Positions 31,838 to 38,488 of a DNA stretch of 38,488 nucleotides are shown here, in pieces. Position numbers and translations under genes: made by a program. Each line of letters opens with the position of its first letter. Position 1 is the stretch's first letter. Source of the DNA: Bacillota bacterium. Its GTDB lineage: Bacteria > Bacillota > Sulfobacillia > Sulfobacillales > Sulfobacillaceae. The DNA lies in NCBI GenBank assembly GCA_021797675.1, contig JAJZZH010000167.1, positions 1 through 38,488 on the forward strand, written 5' to 3'. Below the pieces are notes generated by a model that saw only the letters and a program-made list of their open reading frames with translations, had not been told where the DNA came from and did not search any database.

Positions 31838-32617
31838 TCACTCCGCAAGCCGTCGCCGGAGGACGCGAACCGGCAGAAATGCTAGCCCGACGGTGTAGGC
31901 GAGGATCCATAGGCTGTCGCCAATCAGGCCGGGACGAAGGCGTCCCAGGATCAGGGCGCGGACGAGGTTCACCACGTGGTACAGCGGGGTTATCTCCACC
32001 ATGTCGCGGACCGGCCCAGGAAGCCGCCCAATCGGAAAAAACACGCCAGAAAACATAAACATGGGCGTAATAACGAGGGTGAGATAATAGAACAATTGCT
32101 CGTGATTAGACGCTCGTGCAGCCACCCATAAAGCCGGGGCGGAAAACAGAACCCCGGTGACAAAGAGCGGCAGCGGCAAGACGAGCGCCCACCACGACCG
32201 GACCAGTCCTAAAAGGAGGAGAACGATCAGAAAGATCGTTCCGTAGAGGAGGCTGCGTACGCCCTCCCATAGGTATTCGCCCGCCACAATTTGGCCCACG
32301 GTCAGCGGAGCGGTGACCATCGATTGGTAAATGCCATTTTGGTTCAGCCGGTCGTAGGCTTCGAAGGTCATGTCAAAGGTTACGGCATTCATCGCCGTCA
32401 CCGCCAACAATCCCGGTCCGATAAATTGGATGAAGGGGACGCCGGACATTTTGGCCACGTAAGCTCCCAGTCCAAATCCCAGTGCGAGCAGATTGGTAAG
32501 CGGCTCACCAAAATTGAGCAGCACCGACGATCGATAATATTTCGTCCAGGCCAGAAAATTGCGCCGAAACACCATGGCCGCTCCGAATCTCCACGAAGGC
32601 ACCCCGCGTTCACTCAT
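31838..32617 (-). CDS. ABC-2 type transporter permease
   Basis: This 259-residue permease has six hydrophobic segments. FGEPLTNLLALGFGLGAYVAKMSG, PGLLAVTAMNAVTFDMTFEAYDRL, MVTAPLTVGQIVAGEYLWE and MFMFSGVFFPIGRLPGPV are typical of the NodJ/DrrB branch of ABC-2 exporters, which move lipids, polysaccharides or drugs outward. Its start overlaps the ATPase gene stop by ATGA (32614-32617), so the two are made together. The substrate cannot be told. It converges on leuA, with 46 bases between the stops and a small CCGGCG/CGCCGG hairpin in the gap. Confidence 0.9.
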   Translation of the reverse strand: MSERGVPSWRFGAAMVFRRNFLAWTKYYRSSVLLNFGEPLTNLLALGFGLGAYVAKMSGVPFIQFIGPGLLAVTAMNAVTFDMTFEAYDRLNQNGIYQSMVTAPLTVGQIVAGEYLWEGVRSLLYGTIFLIVLLLLGLVRSWWALVLPLPLFVTGVLFSAPALWVAARASNHEQLFYYLTLVITPMFMFSGVFFPIGRLPGPVRDMVEITPLYHVVNLVRALILGRLRPGLIGDSLWILAYTVGLAFLPVRVLRRRLAE

Positions 32618-33543
32618 TCGCGTAGGTCCCTTCCGATCAGCCGCAAGAATACGTCTTCCAGGCTGGCTCGCCGACGATAATAGGGGCTGGGCAGCAGGCA
32701 GGCTTGCCGGAGCCGCTCGATCACGCCATCCATGTTGTTGCTGAACACCAGCACGGTATCACCTTGCCGCTCGATCGAACCCGCTTCCTCGCCCAGGGTT
32801 GACGCGATCCATTGGGTTTGGTGTGGTGCACACGCGGGAATCTCCAGGCAGTCCCGGCCAACCACGCCTTCAATCAGGTCGGGGGCGGTGCCGCGTCGCA
32901 ATATTCGGCCCTGGTCAATCACCACCAGTTGGTCGGCCAATCGCTCGGCCTCATCCATGTAATGCGTGGTTAGCAACACAGTCACCCCTCGGCCCAGCAG
33001 TTCTCGGACTTTCGTCCACACCACAATCCTGGCCTGAGGATCGAGACCCGTGGTTGGTTCGTCGAGGATCAGCAAGCGGGGGCTGCCCATCAACGCTCGA
33101 GCGATGACCAACCGTCGGCGCATTCCCCCGGACAATGTCCGCACCTGAGCGTTAGCCTTGGTTCCCAATTGCATAAACTCCAGCCACTCCCCGGCCCGCA
33201 TCCTCGCCTGCTGGAACTCCAAGCCATAAAATCTCCCGTGCAATTCCACGTTTTCTTTGACCGTCAGCGACGGATCTAGATAATCCTCTTGGGACACCAC
33301 GCCGAGTTCCCGCTTGAGCGCCCGGTTGCCCGGATGAGCGGGCTGTCCCAGCACTTCTAATCGGCCTGACGTTACCGGTGTCAAACAGCAGATCATGCGA
33401 ATGGTTGTAGATTTGCCGGCTCCATTCGGCCCTAGCAGGGCAAAACATGTTCCAGGCTCGACGGTAAGGTCAATCCCCCGTACGGCCTCAAAATCCCCGA
33501 AGCGTTTAACGATTCCTTGCGCCACGACCACCGGTGCGTCCAC
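32614..33543 (-). CDS. ABC-2 type transporter ATP-binding protein (NodI/DrrA-like)
   Basis: This 309-residue ATPase has Walker A GPNGAGKST (38-46), Q-loop VVSQEDYLDPSLTVKEN, signature LSGGMRRRLVIARAL (137 on), Walker B LLILDEPTTGLDP (Asp161, Glu162) and the H-loop in LLTTHYMDEAERLADQL. The C-terminal 90 residues are the extension usual in DrrA/NodI-type exporters. The start is GTG at 33543 with AAGGTGAT in front. It overlaps its permease by four bases. The pair probably exports a lipid-like or glycan substrate, but the gene context does not name it. Confidence 0.93.
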   Translation of the reverse strand: MDAPVVVAQGIVKRFGDFEAVRGIDLTVEPGTCFALLGPNGAGKSTTIRMICCLTPVTSGRLEVLGQPAHPGNRALKRELGVVSQEDYLDPSLTVKENVELHGRFYGLEFQQARMRAGEWLEFMQLGTKANAQVRTLSGGMRRRLVIARALMGSPRLLILDEPTTGLDPQARIVVWTKVRELLGRGVTVLLTTHYMDEAERLADQLVVIDQGRILRRGTAPDLIEGVVGRDCLEIPACAPHQTQWIASTLGEEAGSIERQGDTVLVFSNNMDGVIERLRQACLLPSPYYRRRASLEDVFLRLIGRDLRE

Positions 33544-34399
33544 CCTATCCCATCACCTTGCCCTTCATATCAAGGCTATTCGCCCTTGGTTGCCAAAGTC
33601 CTCTCGGGCTCAGTGCGGCTATGCCCGGAGGCCAAGAGACGCATGGGGCTCGCGGTTTTGGCGGCCGTTTACGCATCAGTTGAAGGCTCGGCGAACGCCA
33701 AGAGCGATTTTGGGCGGAATGCGTTCTCGCCCCCGTTACCAAGCAATTGATGATGTCAACGGTTGCACAACGCTTAGCCAGAGGGGACTCGTGGCGATCG
33801 TCAAATCAATTGGATGTGCTTTCCCATGCGCCACATGCCGTGCTGATGCTGTTCTTCGCAAATCTTGACGAGTCCACACTTCAGGCAGAAATGTGGCGCC
33901 AGCCTGGTTCGCGAGGACATCCGCAGCGGATACTCTCTGACGCCGTGGGACGACCGAAAAACATCCTTCGCATATGGGGTCAAATGCTTGCCTTGACCCC
34001 CCCACGCCCAAAGGTGGAGGATTCTTACGAGAAACCCCCTCACGTGAGCCTTGCGCGTAAGGGGTTTGCCAAAAGCCCTCAGCCACGCGCTTGACCTCGA
34101 CTCCATGGTCACGGGGCAGGTCACTCATGGCGTAGTTCGCCAACCGGTTTACGTCTGATCTTGCCAGGCGATACATGTCACGTTCCCCACGACAGCGAGA
34201 GACACCCAAGTAAGGACGTTTACGGCGCATTGGATGATCACGATCACGTATCGCATCCATGGTTCGAAGCGTGAGTGAAATTCGATCCCCTTCTTGTGTA
34301 CCGCCGAATAGGCTTCGGGGGACCCCGGCGGCGTTCCGACCAAGCGCGATTACCGGTTACGGAAGTTTTCCGCAGTGTTTCCCACACTCCGCTCGGAGC
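33544..34399. other. Decayed stretch, no convincing gene
   Basis: Frames on both strands are short and overlap. A minus frame at 34149-34343 has a membrane-like stretch (YVIVIIQCAVNVLTWVSLAVVG) but no good start. Another minus frame contains FCLKCGLVKICEEQHQHG, a possible Cys-x-x-Cys fragment. The sequence around 34130-34151 resembles the one at 84-111 on the far left (shared 14-mer CGCCAACCGGTTTA), so parts may be old repeated elements. Confidence 0.45.
34032..34067. other. Nested hairpin
   Basis: AAACCCC (34032-34038) pairs with GGGGTTT (34061-34067). The loop holds a perfect 10-base palindrome, CTCACGTGAG (34039-34048). It could be a terminator or the end hairpin of a lost IS200/IS605-type element. 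Confidence 0.4.
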
Positions 34400-34765
34400 C
34401 TATGGGCCTCCGCCAAGCCGGTACACGACGCACCGATCTCGCGACTCCTGAAGCATGAGAAGAGCTGGGACGAACGGCGATGAAACGGCCCCGGGAGATT
34501 CCAGGACCCGCAACCCGATAACGGATTGATCGGTGATCTCGAAGGGACCATACACTTTCTTGGCTGCTTGACACGACTCGTGGTGTGGGTAGATGTAGTC
34601 TCGACCGCGGTACCACACCCGATCGTATCGGTAGACGATCCGATGCAATGCATGGTCGAGGTTCCCATGACTATAGGCGATGGCCGGTACTACCCGCACG
34701 ATAACGAGAAAAGCCAGAACGGCTGCGTCGACTAAGGACCATAATGCCTTCCGGACCTTGTCCAT
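34400..34765 (-). CDS. Small membrane-anchored protein of unknown function
   Basis: I do not recognise this 121-residue protein. From the ATG at 34765 it opens MDKVRKALWSLVD and then has a clear membrane or signal segment (AAVLAFLVIVRVVPAIAYS). The rest is probably outside the cell: IVYRYDRVWYRGRDYIYPHH, AAKKVYGPFEITD and a tidy end VVYRLGGGP. Its residue balance (Tyr, Asp, Val) is unlike the Arg/Pro-rich chance frames around it, which supports a real gene. GGAGGGG lies about 11 bases before the ATG. There is one free cysteine near the middle and one near the end, so a disulfide is possible. Confidence 0.55.
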   Translation of the reverse strand: MDKVRKALWSLVDAAVLAFLVIVRVVPAIAYSHGNLDHALHRIVYRYDRVWYRGRDYIYPHHESCQAAKKVYGPFEITDQSVIGLRVLESPGAVSSPFVPALLMLQESRDRCVVYRLGGGP

Positions 34766-35122
34766 CTGCCTGAGCACCCCTCCGCATCCGCGCTCTACCG
34801 TTCTGATGGACTTATCGCCATTTCATCATTGCTGACCCCATTTGTCGCCCCTGTCCTGGTTCATCGCGTCGCGCTTGCCCAGAGGTTCACGGTCCTGTTG
34901 AGCACCGCACTGCTGGCCCATCCCGACGGCATTTTGGCCCGTTTGACAGACCGAACAGATTTTGCCAACAGCTCACGACCACCACCGTCTTGCCCTATGC
35001 TAACAATGTTTAAGACACGGTGCAAATCCCTCGCTTGGGATCTCGTCTGCCCGTAGATTTTTTCCGGCACGCAGCCGTATTTCGCAGTCAGCCATTTTCC
35101 AGCCAAAGCGGCGGGCGTGCGG
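34766..35122. other. Stretch upstream of the permease gene, no supportable gene
   Basis: Two overlapping frames occur (plus 34829-35056, minus 34861-35142). The minus one has fairly balanced residues (EKIYGQTRSQARDLHRVLNI) but lies across the permease promoter and has no clear ribosome binding site. It may be a relic. Confidence 0.4.
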
Positions 35123-35131
35123 TGGTATAAG
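35123..35131 (+). promoter_or_regulatory. Extended -10 promoter of the permease gene
   Basis: TGGTATAAG: the TGN extension followed by TATAAG (35126-35131, five of six). It lies about 30 bases before the ATG at 35160. No strong -35 is visible. Confidence 0.5.
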
Positions 35132-35159
35132 AGCCGGAACACTGCCCCATGCTAGGACT

Positions 35160-36575
35160 ATGAACACGACAAAACCCGCTGACAGAGGCCGATCATACGG
35201 ATCCGGTCACCAGCCCAAGCCGCCGAGTGCGATCTCGGCCGGCACGCTTTCCCTGATGACCGTAGGGGGCATCATGGGTTCCGGGCTGTTTTTGGCTAGC
35301 GGTGCCGCCATCCGCCTGGCTGGGCCGGGCATCCTGCTTTCCTTTCTGGTCGGCGTCACCATCATGGCCATGGAAGTGACAATCTTGGCCGAAATGGCTG
35401 CTGCCGATCGCGAAAAAGGTTCGTTTCTTGCCTTTGCCCATCATGCCCTGGGCCCGGGATTTGCCTTTGTTGGTGGATGGGTCTTCTGGTTTTCCAGCAT
35501 CCTCAATATCGCCGCAGAATCCACGGCCGGGGCCTTGTTTACTCGAATGTGGTTTCCCTCAGTACCGGTGGCTGTGTTTTCTGTCGCGTTCGCGGTGATT
35601 ATCGCGGGCATCAACTTTCTGACCGTCAAGGGCTTCAGTCAGGTCGAATCCACGATGTCATGGGTGAAGATTGTGGCAACTTCCCTGTTTATTGTCACAG
35701 CACTCTTCCTTCTTGCCCATCTCCTGCCAGGACATGCGCCGCCAGGATCTATGCTTTGGTTTCATCGGCCCGGATTTTTTCCCCATGGTCTTCCCGGCGT
35801 TGGCGCGGCGATGATCCTGGTCTTGTTTTCGATGTCCGGAACGGGCGTTTTGGGGCTAGCGGCTCCCGAGATGCAACGTCCGGAAGCGGTCATCGGCAAG
35901 ACGATCCGCAACACCGTGGTTACCATTTATGTGTTGTACGCCGCGTCGGCGCTGGCGCTTACAGGCCTCGTGCTGTGGACGCACATGCCGACGACTAGCA
36001 GTCCTTTTACTGCCGCCTTATCGCGACTAAGCTGGGCATGGCCAGCTCAGGTGTTTAACGTCGTGATTTTGGTGGCGGTGCTCAGTGCCATGAATGCGGG
36101 GCTATATGCTACCAATCGCGTACTTGCTACCCTCGGTCGCATCCACGATGCGCCTCGTTGGGTAGCCAGGCAGCGCCATGGCATTCCTCGCCACGCCAAT
36201 TTGGTTTCCGGCGTTCTATTAGTCCTGGTCAGCGGTTTGGCCTACTTCTTGCCAAAGACCGCATACACCTATCTGGTGACTGCGACGGGCTTTCAAGCTC
36301 TCTTTATCTGGATATTGATTGTAGGGACTGAAATTCGTTATCGCCCCCAACTTCTCCAACAAGGTAAATCGCTGGAATACCGCGTTCCCTTCTATCCGTG
36401 GTTTTCTTGGATCGCCATGGCGTTAATGGTGGGCGCCATCGCCACGGCGCCTTTGGCACCGCATGAGTTATTGCCCTTGGGGCTCGGCGTGGCGGTCGTC
36501 GCGGTACTGACGGCCATCTATTGGCCCATACGCAGGGCGCGAAACAAACACCAGCCGGGCGATCATGCTGAGTGA
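35160..36575 (+). CDS. Amino acid permease, APC superfamily (AAT family)
   Basis: This 471-residue transporter has about 12 membrane segments. The first helix carries the family substrate site, LMTVGGIMGSGLFLASGAAIRLAGPGILLSF, and FWFSSILNIAAESTAGALF follows. Other markers are GINFLTVKGFSQVESTMSWVKI, MSGTGVLGLAAPEMQRPEAVIGKTIRN and MNAGLYATNRVLATLGR. The C-terminal part ends with a short basic tail. It resembles GABA or proline/aromatic permeases; the substrate is not clear. The start region is odd: the ATG has only AGGA two bases upstream, and a four-codon ORF (ATG at 35149, M-L-G-L) stops at TGA overlapping it. Translation may depend on this. Confidence 0.92.
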   Translation: MNTTKPADRGRSYGSGHQPKPPSAISAGTLSLMTVGGIMGSGLFLASGAAIRLAGPGILLSFLVGVTIMAMEVTILAEMAAADREKGSFLAFAHHALGPGFAFVGGWVFWFSSILNIAAESTAGALFTRMWFPSVPVAVFSVAFAVIIAGINFLTVKGFSQVESTMSWVKIVATSLFIVTALFLLAHLLPGHAPPGSMLWFHRPGFFPHGLPGVGAAMILVLFSMSGTGVLGLAAPEMQRPEAVIGKTIRNTVVTIYVLYAASALALTGLVLWTHMPTTSSPFTAALSRLSWAWPAQVFNVVILVAVLSAMNAGLYATNRVLATLGRIHDAPRWVARQRHGIPRHANLVSGVLLVLVSGLAYFLPKTAYTYLVTATGFQALFIWILIVGTEIRYRPQLLQQGKSLEYRVPFYPWFSWIAMALMVGAIATAPLAPHELLPLGLGVAVVAVLTAIYWPIRRARNKHQPGDHAE

Positions 36576-36684
36576 CGAAGTAAGGCCGCAGCTACCTACT
36601 CAGGGGGCCGCAGGCGGAAACCAAGGGGCCCTTGGCTCTCCCTCACATATCCAGCTGTGGCACCTCCAAAGTTTCGGCTGCACC

Positions 36685-37611
36685 TTAGTGAATCCGCGGC
36701 ATCAATAAGAGCCACGCCGGTATGGTCAGGACGCCGCCCAGCGTGGACAAGGCGATGGCCTGGCCGACTTGATCCGCAGCGGCGTTGAACTCCTGGGCCA
36801 AAATGATCGCATTGACCGCTACCGGCATGGCAATTTGCAGAACCAAGGCTCGAGCCGTTGCCGGTGTCACTGCCAGGAGTTGGACCAGCATGACCGCGAG
36901 TGCCGGCATGAGAATCAGGCGGATGCCGGCGCTGACCCACGGGAATGGACGTTTTAGCTCGCCTCCCCGCCAATCGGCGAGGGTGGCGCCCAGCACCACC
37001 AGAACCGTGGGGGCGTAAGCCTGGCCGCCAAAATGCGCGGCCGTCAGCAAACTGGCTGGCAAGCGCACATGGAGTATATAAGCAACCAATGCGATCGCCA
37101 TGGCCCATAGGGACGGCAGTCGCACCATGCGGCGAACTGCGGCGCGAGGATCAACGCCGCTGCGTCCGGCCACATAGGCGCCAATCGTGTTGACGGCCAC
37201 GATTTGCGTCAAGACGAAGATGACCGCAGCGTGAAGACTGGACTTTCCGAGATCGAAGGCGACCAAAGGCAAGCCGAGATTCGCGGAGTTGGAAAACACC
37301 GTGACCAGGTCCAGTCCGGATTGGTCGGCTCGTGGGGCGTGCAATGCCCGTCCCATCGCGCGGCTGACAAGCAAGGAAACTGCCACCATCACGGCGGCAA
37401 ATGCCACGATGCCGATGATGTCATGGCTCGAAAGCCGAGGTTGGACCAAGGCGCTCAATACCAGGGCGGGACTAAAAACGTATAACGCCACGCGGGAGAC
37501 AGGACGCAAATCTACGGTCAACAGCCGCCGAAGGGCAAAGCCGGCACCAACCAGCAACATTACCGGAACCACGGCGTGTCCGATTACATGCGTAGCGGAA
37601 AACACGGTCAT
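36685..37611 (-). CDS. AEC-family transporter (auxin efflux carrier-like)
   Basis: This integral membrane protein has ten hydrophobic segments arranged as two bundles of five. Markers are VVPVMLLVGAGFALRRLLTVDLRPVSRVALYVFSPALVLSAL, TVFSNSANLGLPLVAFDLG and VLVVLGATLADW. The second bundle ends with ALVLQIAMPVAVNAIILAQEFNAAADQVGQAIALST. Bacterial members carry malate, malonate or other organic acids; the substrate is unknown here. The start is uncertain. I chose ATG 37611 (308 residues) from the family N-terminus; GGAGG lies 14 bases upstream, rather far. The frame stays open to 37671. It converges with the permease gene. Confidence 0.88.
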   Translation of the reverse strand: MTVFSATHVIGHAVVPVMLLVGAGFALRRLLTVDLRPVSRVALYVFSPALVLSALVQPRLSSHDIIGIVAFAAVMVAVSLLVSRAMGRALHAPRADQSGLDLVTVFSNSANLGLPLVAFDLGKSSLHAAVIFVLTQIVAVNTIGAYVAGRSGVDPRAAVRRMVRLPSLWAMAIALVAYILHVRLPASLLTAAHFGGQAYAPTVLVVLGATLADWRGGELKRPFPWVSAGIRLILMPALAVMLVQLLAVTPATARALVLQIAMPVAVNAIILAQEFNAAADQVGQAIALSTLGGVLTIPAWLLLMPRIH

Positions 37612-37671
37612 CAATAGCGCCAAGGCCTCCTGCCACGGGTGTCGAGTGAGCGGCTGCATCAGGCATCCCAC

Positions 37672-37969
37672 CGAAGTGACCCGGTCCGATCATTCTTGGG
37701 ATGCTTGGCAATCGTAACAGGGAACCGGCCATTGTTCAAATATATAGCTTCTATCCTGTCCATAGGATGGCGCTATTCTTAGAGGTGTTATAGAACTTGG
37801 CCGGTGGCGGCAGGATGGGCCCTTCACAAGAACGTCTTGAACCGTAGAAGACCGCGCCAGCTCTGTCTATCCTGCGAAAGGGCCCCTAGCCTCTGCGGGC
37901 ATCCGCCACTGCCGTCGATGATCCCCGGCTGCCTGATCCCCACTCTGACATTTCGCGGGGCGCCCCCCG
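37672..37969. other. Stretch between the sulfatase and the AEC gene
   Basis: I see no supportable gene here. A hairpin GCGGGG/CCCCGC lies just after the sulfatase stop (about 37956-37970) but lacks a T-run. A short dyad, ATCCT-N6-AGGAT, lies at 37753-37768 upstream of the AEC gene. Confidence 0.4.
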
Positions 37970-38488
37970 CTATTCCACCGGAGTGTCGTGCAGCCGGTCC
38001 TGTAGCCGCTGCAGTTCCGCCTTGAGTTTGGCGACGACCGCCTGGTAGGCCGGATCGTCATAGCGGTTATGCAATTCGTAGGGGTCTTCCTGCAGGTCAA
38101 AGAGTTCCCACGTCTTCGGCGTCGGCCGGTCATGGGCCCCTGCCGCACCGAGTGCTTCCCCGTAGTAGTAGATGAGCTTGTAGCGTTCGCTGCGTACGCC
38201 ATAGTGCGCCCATACATGATGGATGGAATCGTGATGCATCCAGTAGCGATAATACATCGTGGTCTGCCAGTCGGGCGGCGTGGTTCCTCCTAACAGCGGA
38301 CGCAGGCTTGTCCCTTGAAAGGTTTCCGGAATTCCGACCCCGGCCAAATCCAAAAATGTGGGGGCAAAGTCTACGTTGAGCGCCATCGCCGCACTCACCG
38401 ACCCCGGCGCCACCTCGCGCGGATAGCGCACGAGCAGCGGCATCTTAAGCGACTCTTCATACATAAACCGTTTGTCGTACCACCCATG
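37970..38488 (-). CDS. Sulfatase, C-terminal part (runs off the right edge)
   Basis: Only the last 172 residues are in the window; the gene continues past 38488. The visible part starts HGWYDKRFMYEESLKMPLLVRYP and contains NVDFAPTFLDLAGVGIPETFQGTSLRPLL, VRSERYKLIYYYGEAL and WELFDLQEDPYELHNRYDDPAY. This is the standard C-terminal half of type I sulfatases, which hydrolyse sulfate esters. The active-site Cys/Ser-x-Pro-x-Arg formylglycine motif would be in the missing N-terminal part, so activity and substrate cannot be judged. The frame is open to the edge. No anaerobic sulfatase-maturing enzyme gene is seen. Confidence 0.93.
   Translation of the reverse strand, partial: HGWYDKRFMYEESLKMPLLVRYPREVAPGSVSAAMALNVDFAPTFLDLAGVGIPETFQGTSLRPLLGGTTPPDWQTTMYYRYWMHHDSIHHVWAHYGVRSERYKLIYYYGEALGAAGAHDRPTPKTWELFDLQEDPYELHNRYDDPAYQAVVAKLKAELQRLQDRLHDTPVE

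Noticed and set aside
33801-34124. Cys-x-x-Cys fragment (FCLKCGLVKICEEQHQHG) as a zinc-ribbon gene
   Set aside because: Only a single pair of close cysteines is present, the frame has no start signal, and the rest is unlike any zinc-ribbon family.
34149-34343. Small minus-strand frame with a hydrophobic stretch
   Set aside because: It has one membrane-like segment but no convincing start or ribosome binding site and no recognised family.
34861-35142. 93-codon minus-strand frame upstream of the permease
   Set aside because: It lies across the permease promoter, lacks a clear start site and matches nothing I recognise.

Overview
The window looks like chromosomal core from a moderately high-GC Gram-positive bacterium of the Firmicutes. 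The signs are strong AGGAGG-type ribosome binding sites, frequent GTG starts, a T-box leader, a hemA-hemX-hemC-hemD-hemB order, a CE4 deacetylase fused to a YkoP-like domain, and NarL-type two-component genes. The overall style resembles the Sulfobacillus/Thermaerobacter lineage. That placement is an inference from gene style, not a proven assignment.

Layout. Positions 913-6300 (minus) hold a haem operon that runs glutamyl-tRNA to uroporphyrinogen III: hemA, hemX-like, hemC, hemD (with a degenerate methylase-like N-terminal domain) and hemB, with a small unknown gene after hemB. Two divergent XRE regulators (6584-7356) face each other across about 116 bases that carry three related palindromes. 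Positions 7423-11774 (minus) hold a TCA block, icd-mdh-sucC-sucD. A 25-codon ORF with a strong ribosome binding site overlaps the sucC start. A 1.1 kb non-coding stretch follows, with a tnpB remnant between two identical ATGG repeats. Next come a hydrolase-kinase-response regulator-tatC operon (12924-16072) and two envelope genes, a deacetylase-YkoP fusion and a diacylglycerol glycosyltransferase-like gene (16167-18820). A 1.6 kb decayed stretch with a second possible tnpB relic follows.

From 20437 to 31791 lie a YigZ-family gene, a PepSY-like small protein, an ABC ATPase, and the branched-chain/aromatic operon ilvN-[leuA relic]-ilvB-ilvE-pheA (minus). A T-box leader precedes this operon, and I read its specifier as CUC (leucine). 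dut, an ammonium transporter and an intact leuA follow on the plus strand. The rest holds an ABC-2 exporter pair, another decayed stretch with one small membrane-anchored protein, an amino-acid permease, an AEC-family carrier and the C-terminal end of a sulfatase that runs off the right edge.

How it fits together. The window is mostly housekeeping metabolism: haem, TCA cycle, branched-chain and phenylalanine synthesis, ammonium uptake. The most interesting signals are regulatory or evolutionary. The leucine-type T-box sits before an operon whose own leuA has lost its catalytic core but keeps a 280-codon open frame, while the working leuA lies 3 kb away with a different promoter. sucC appears to depend on translation of a tiny basic ORF. 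dut seems to start at CTG. No CRISPR array, tRNA, rRNA or prophage was seen.
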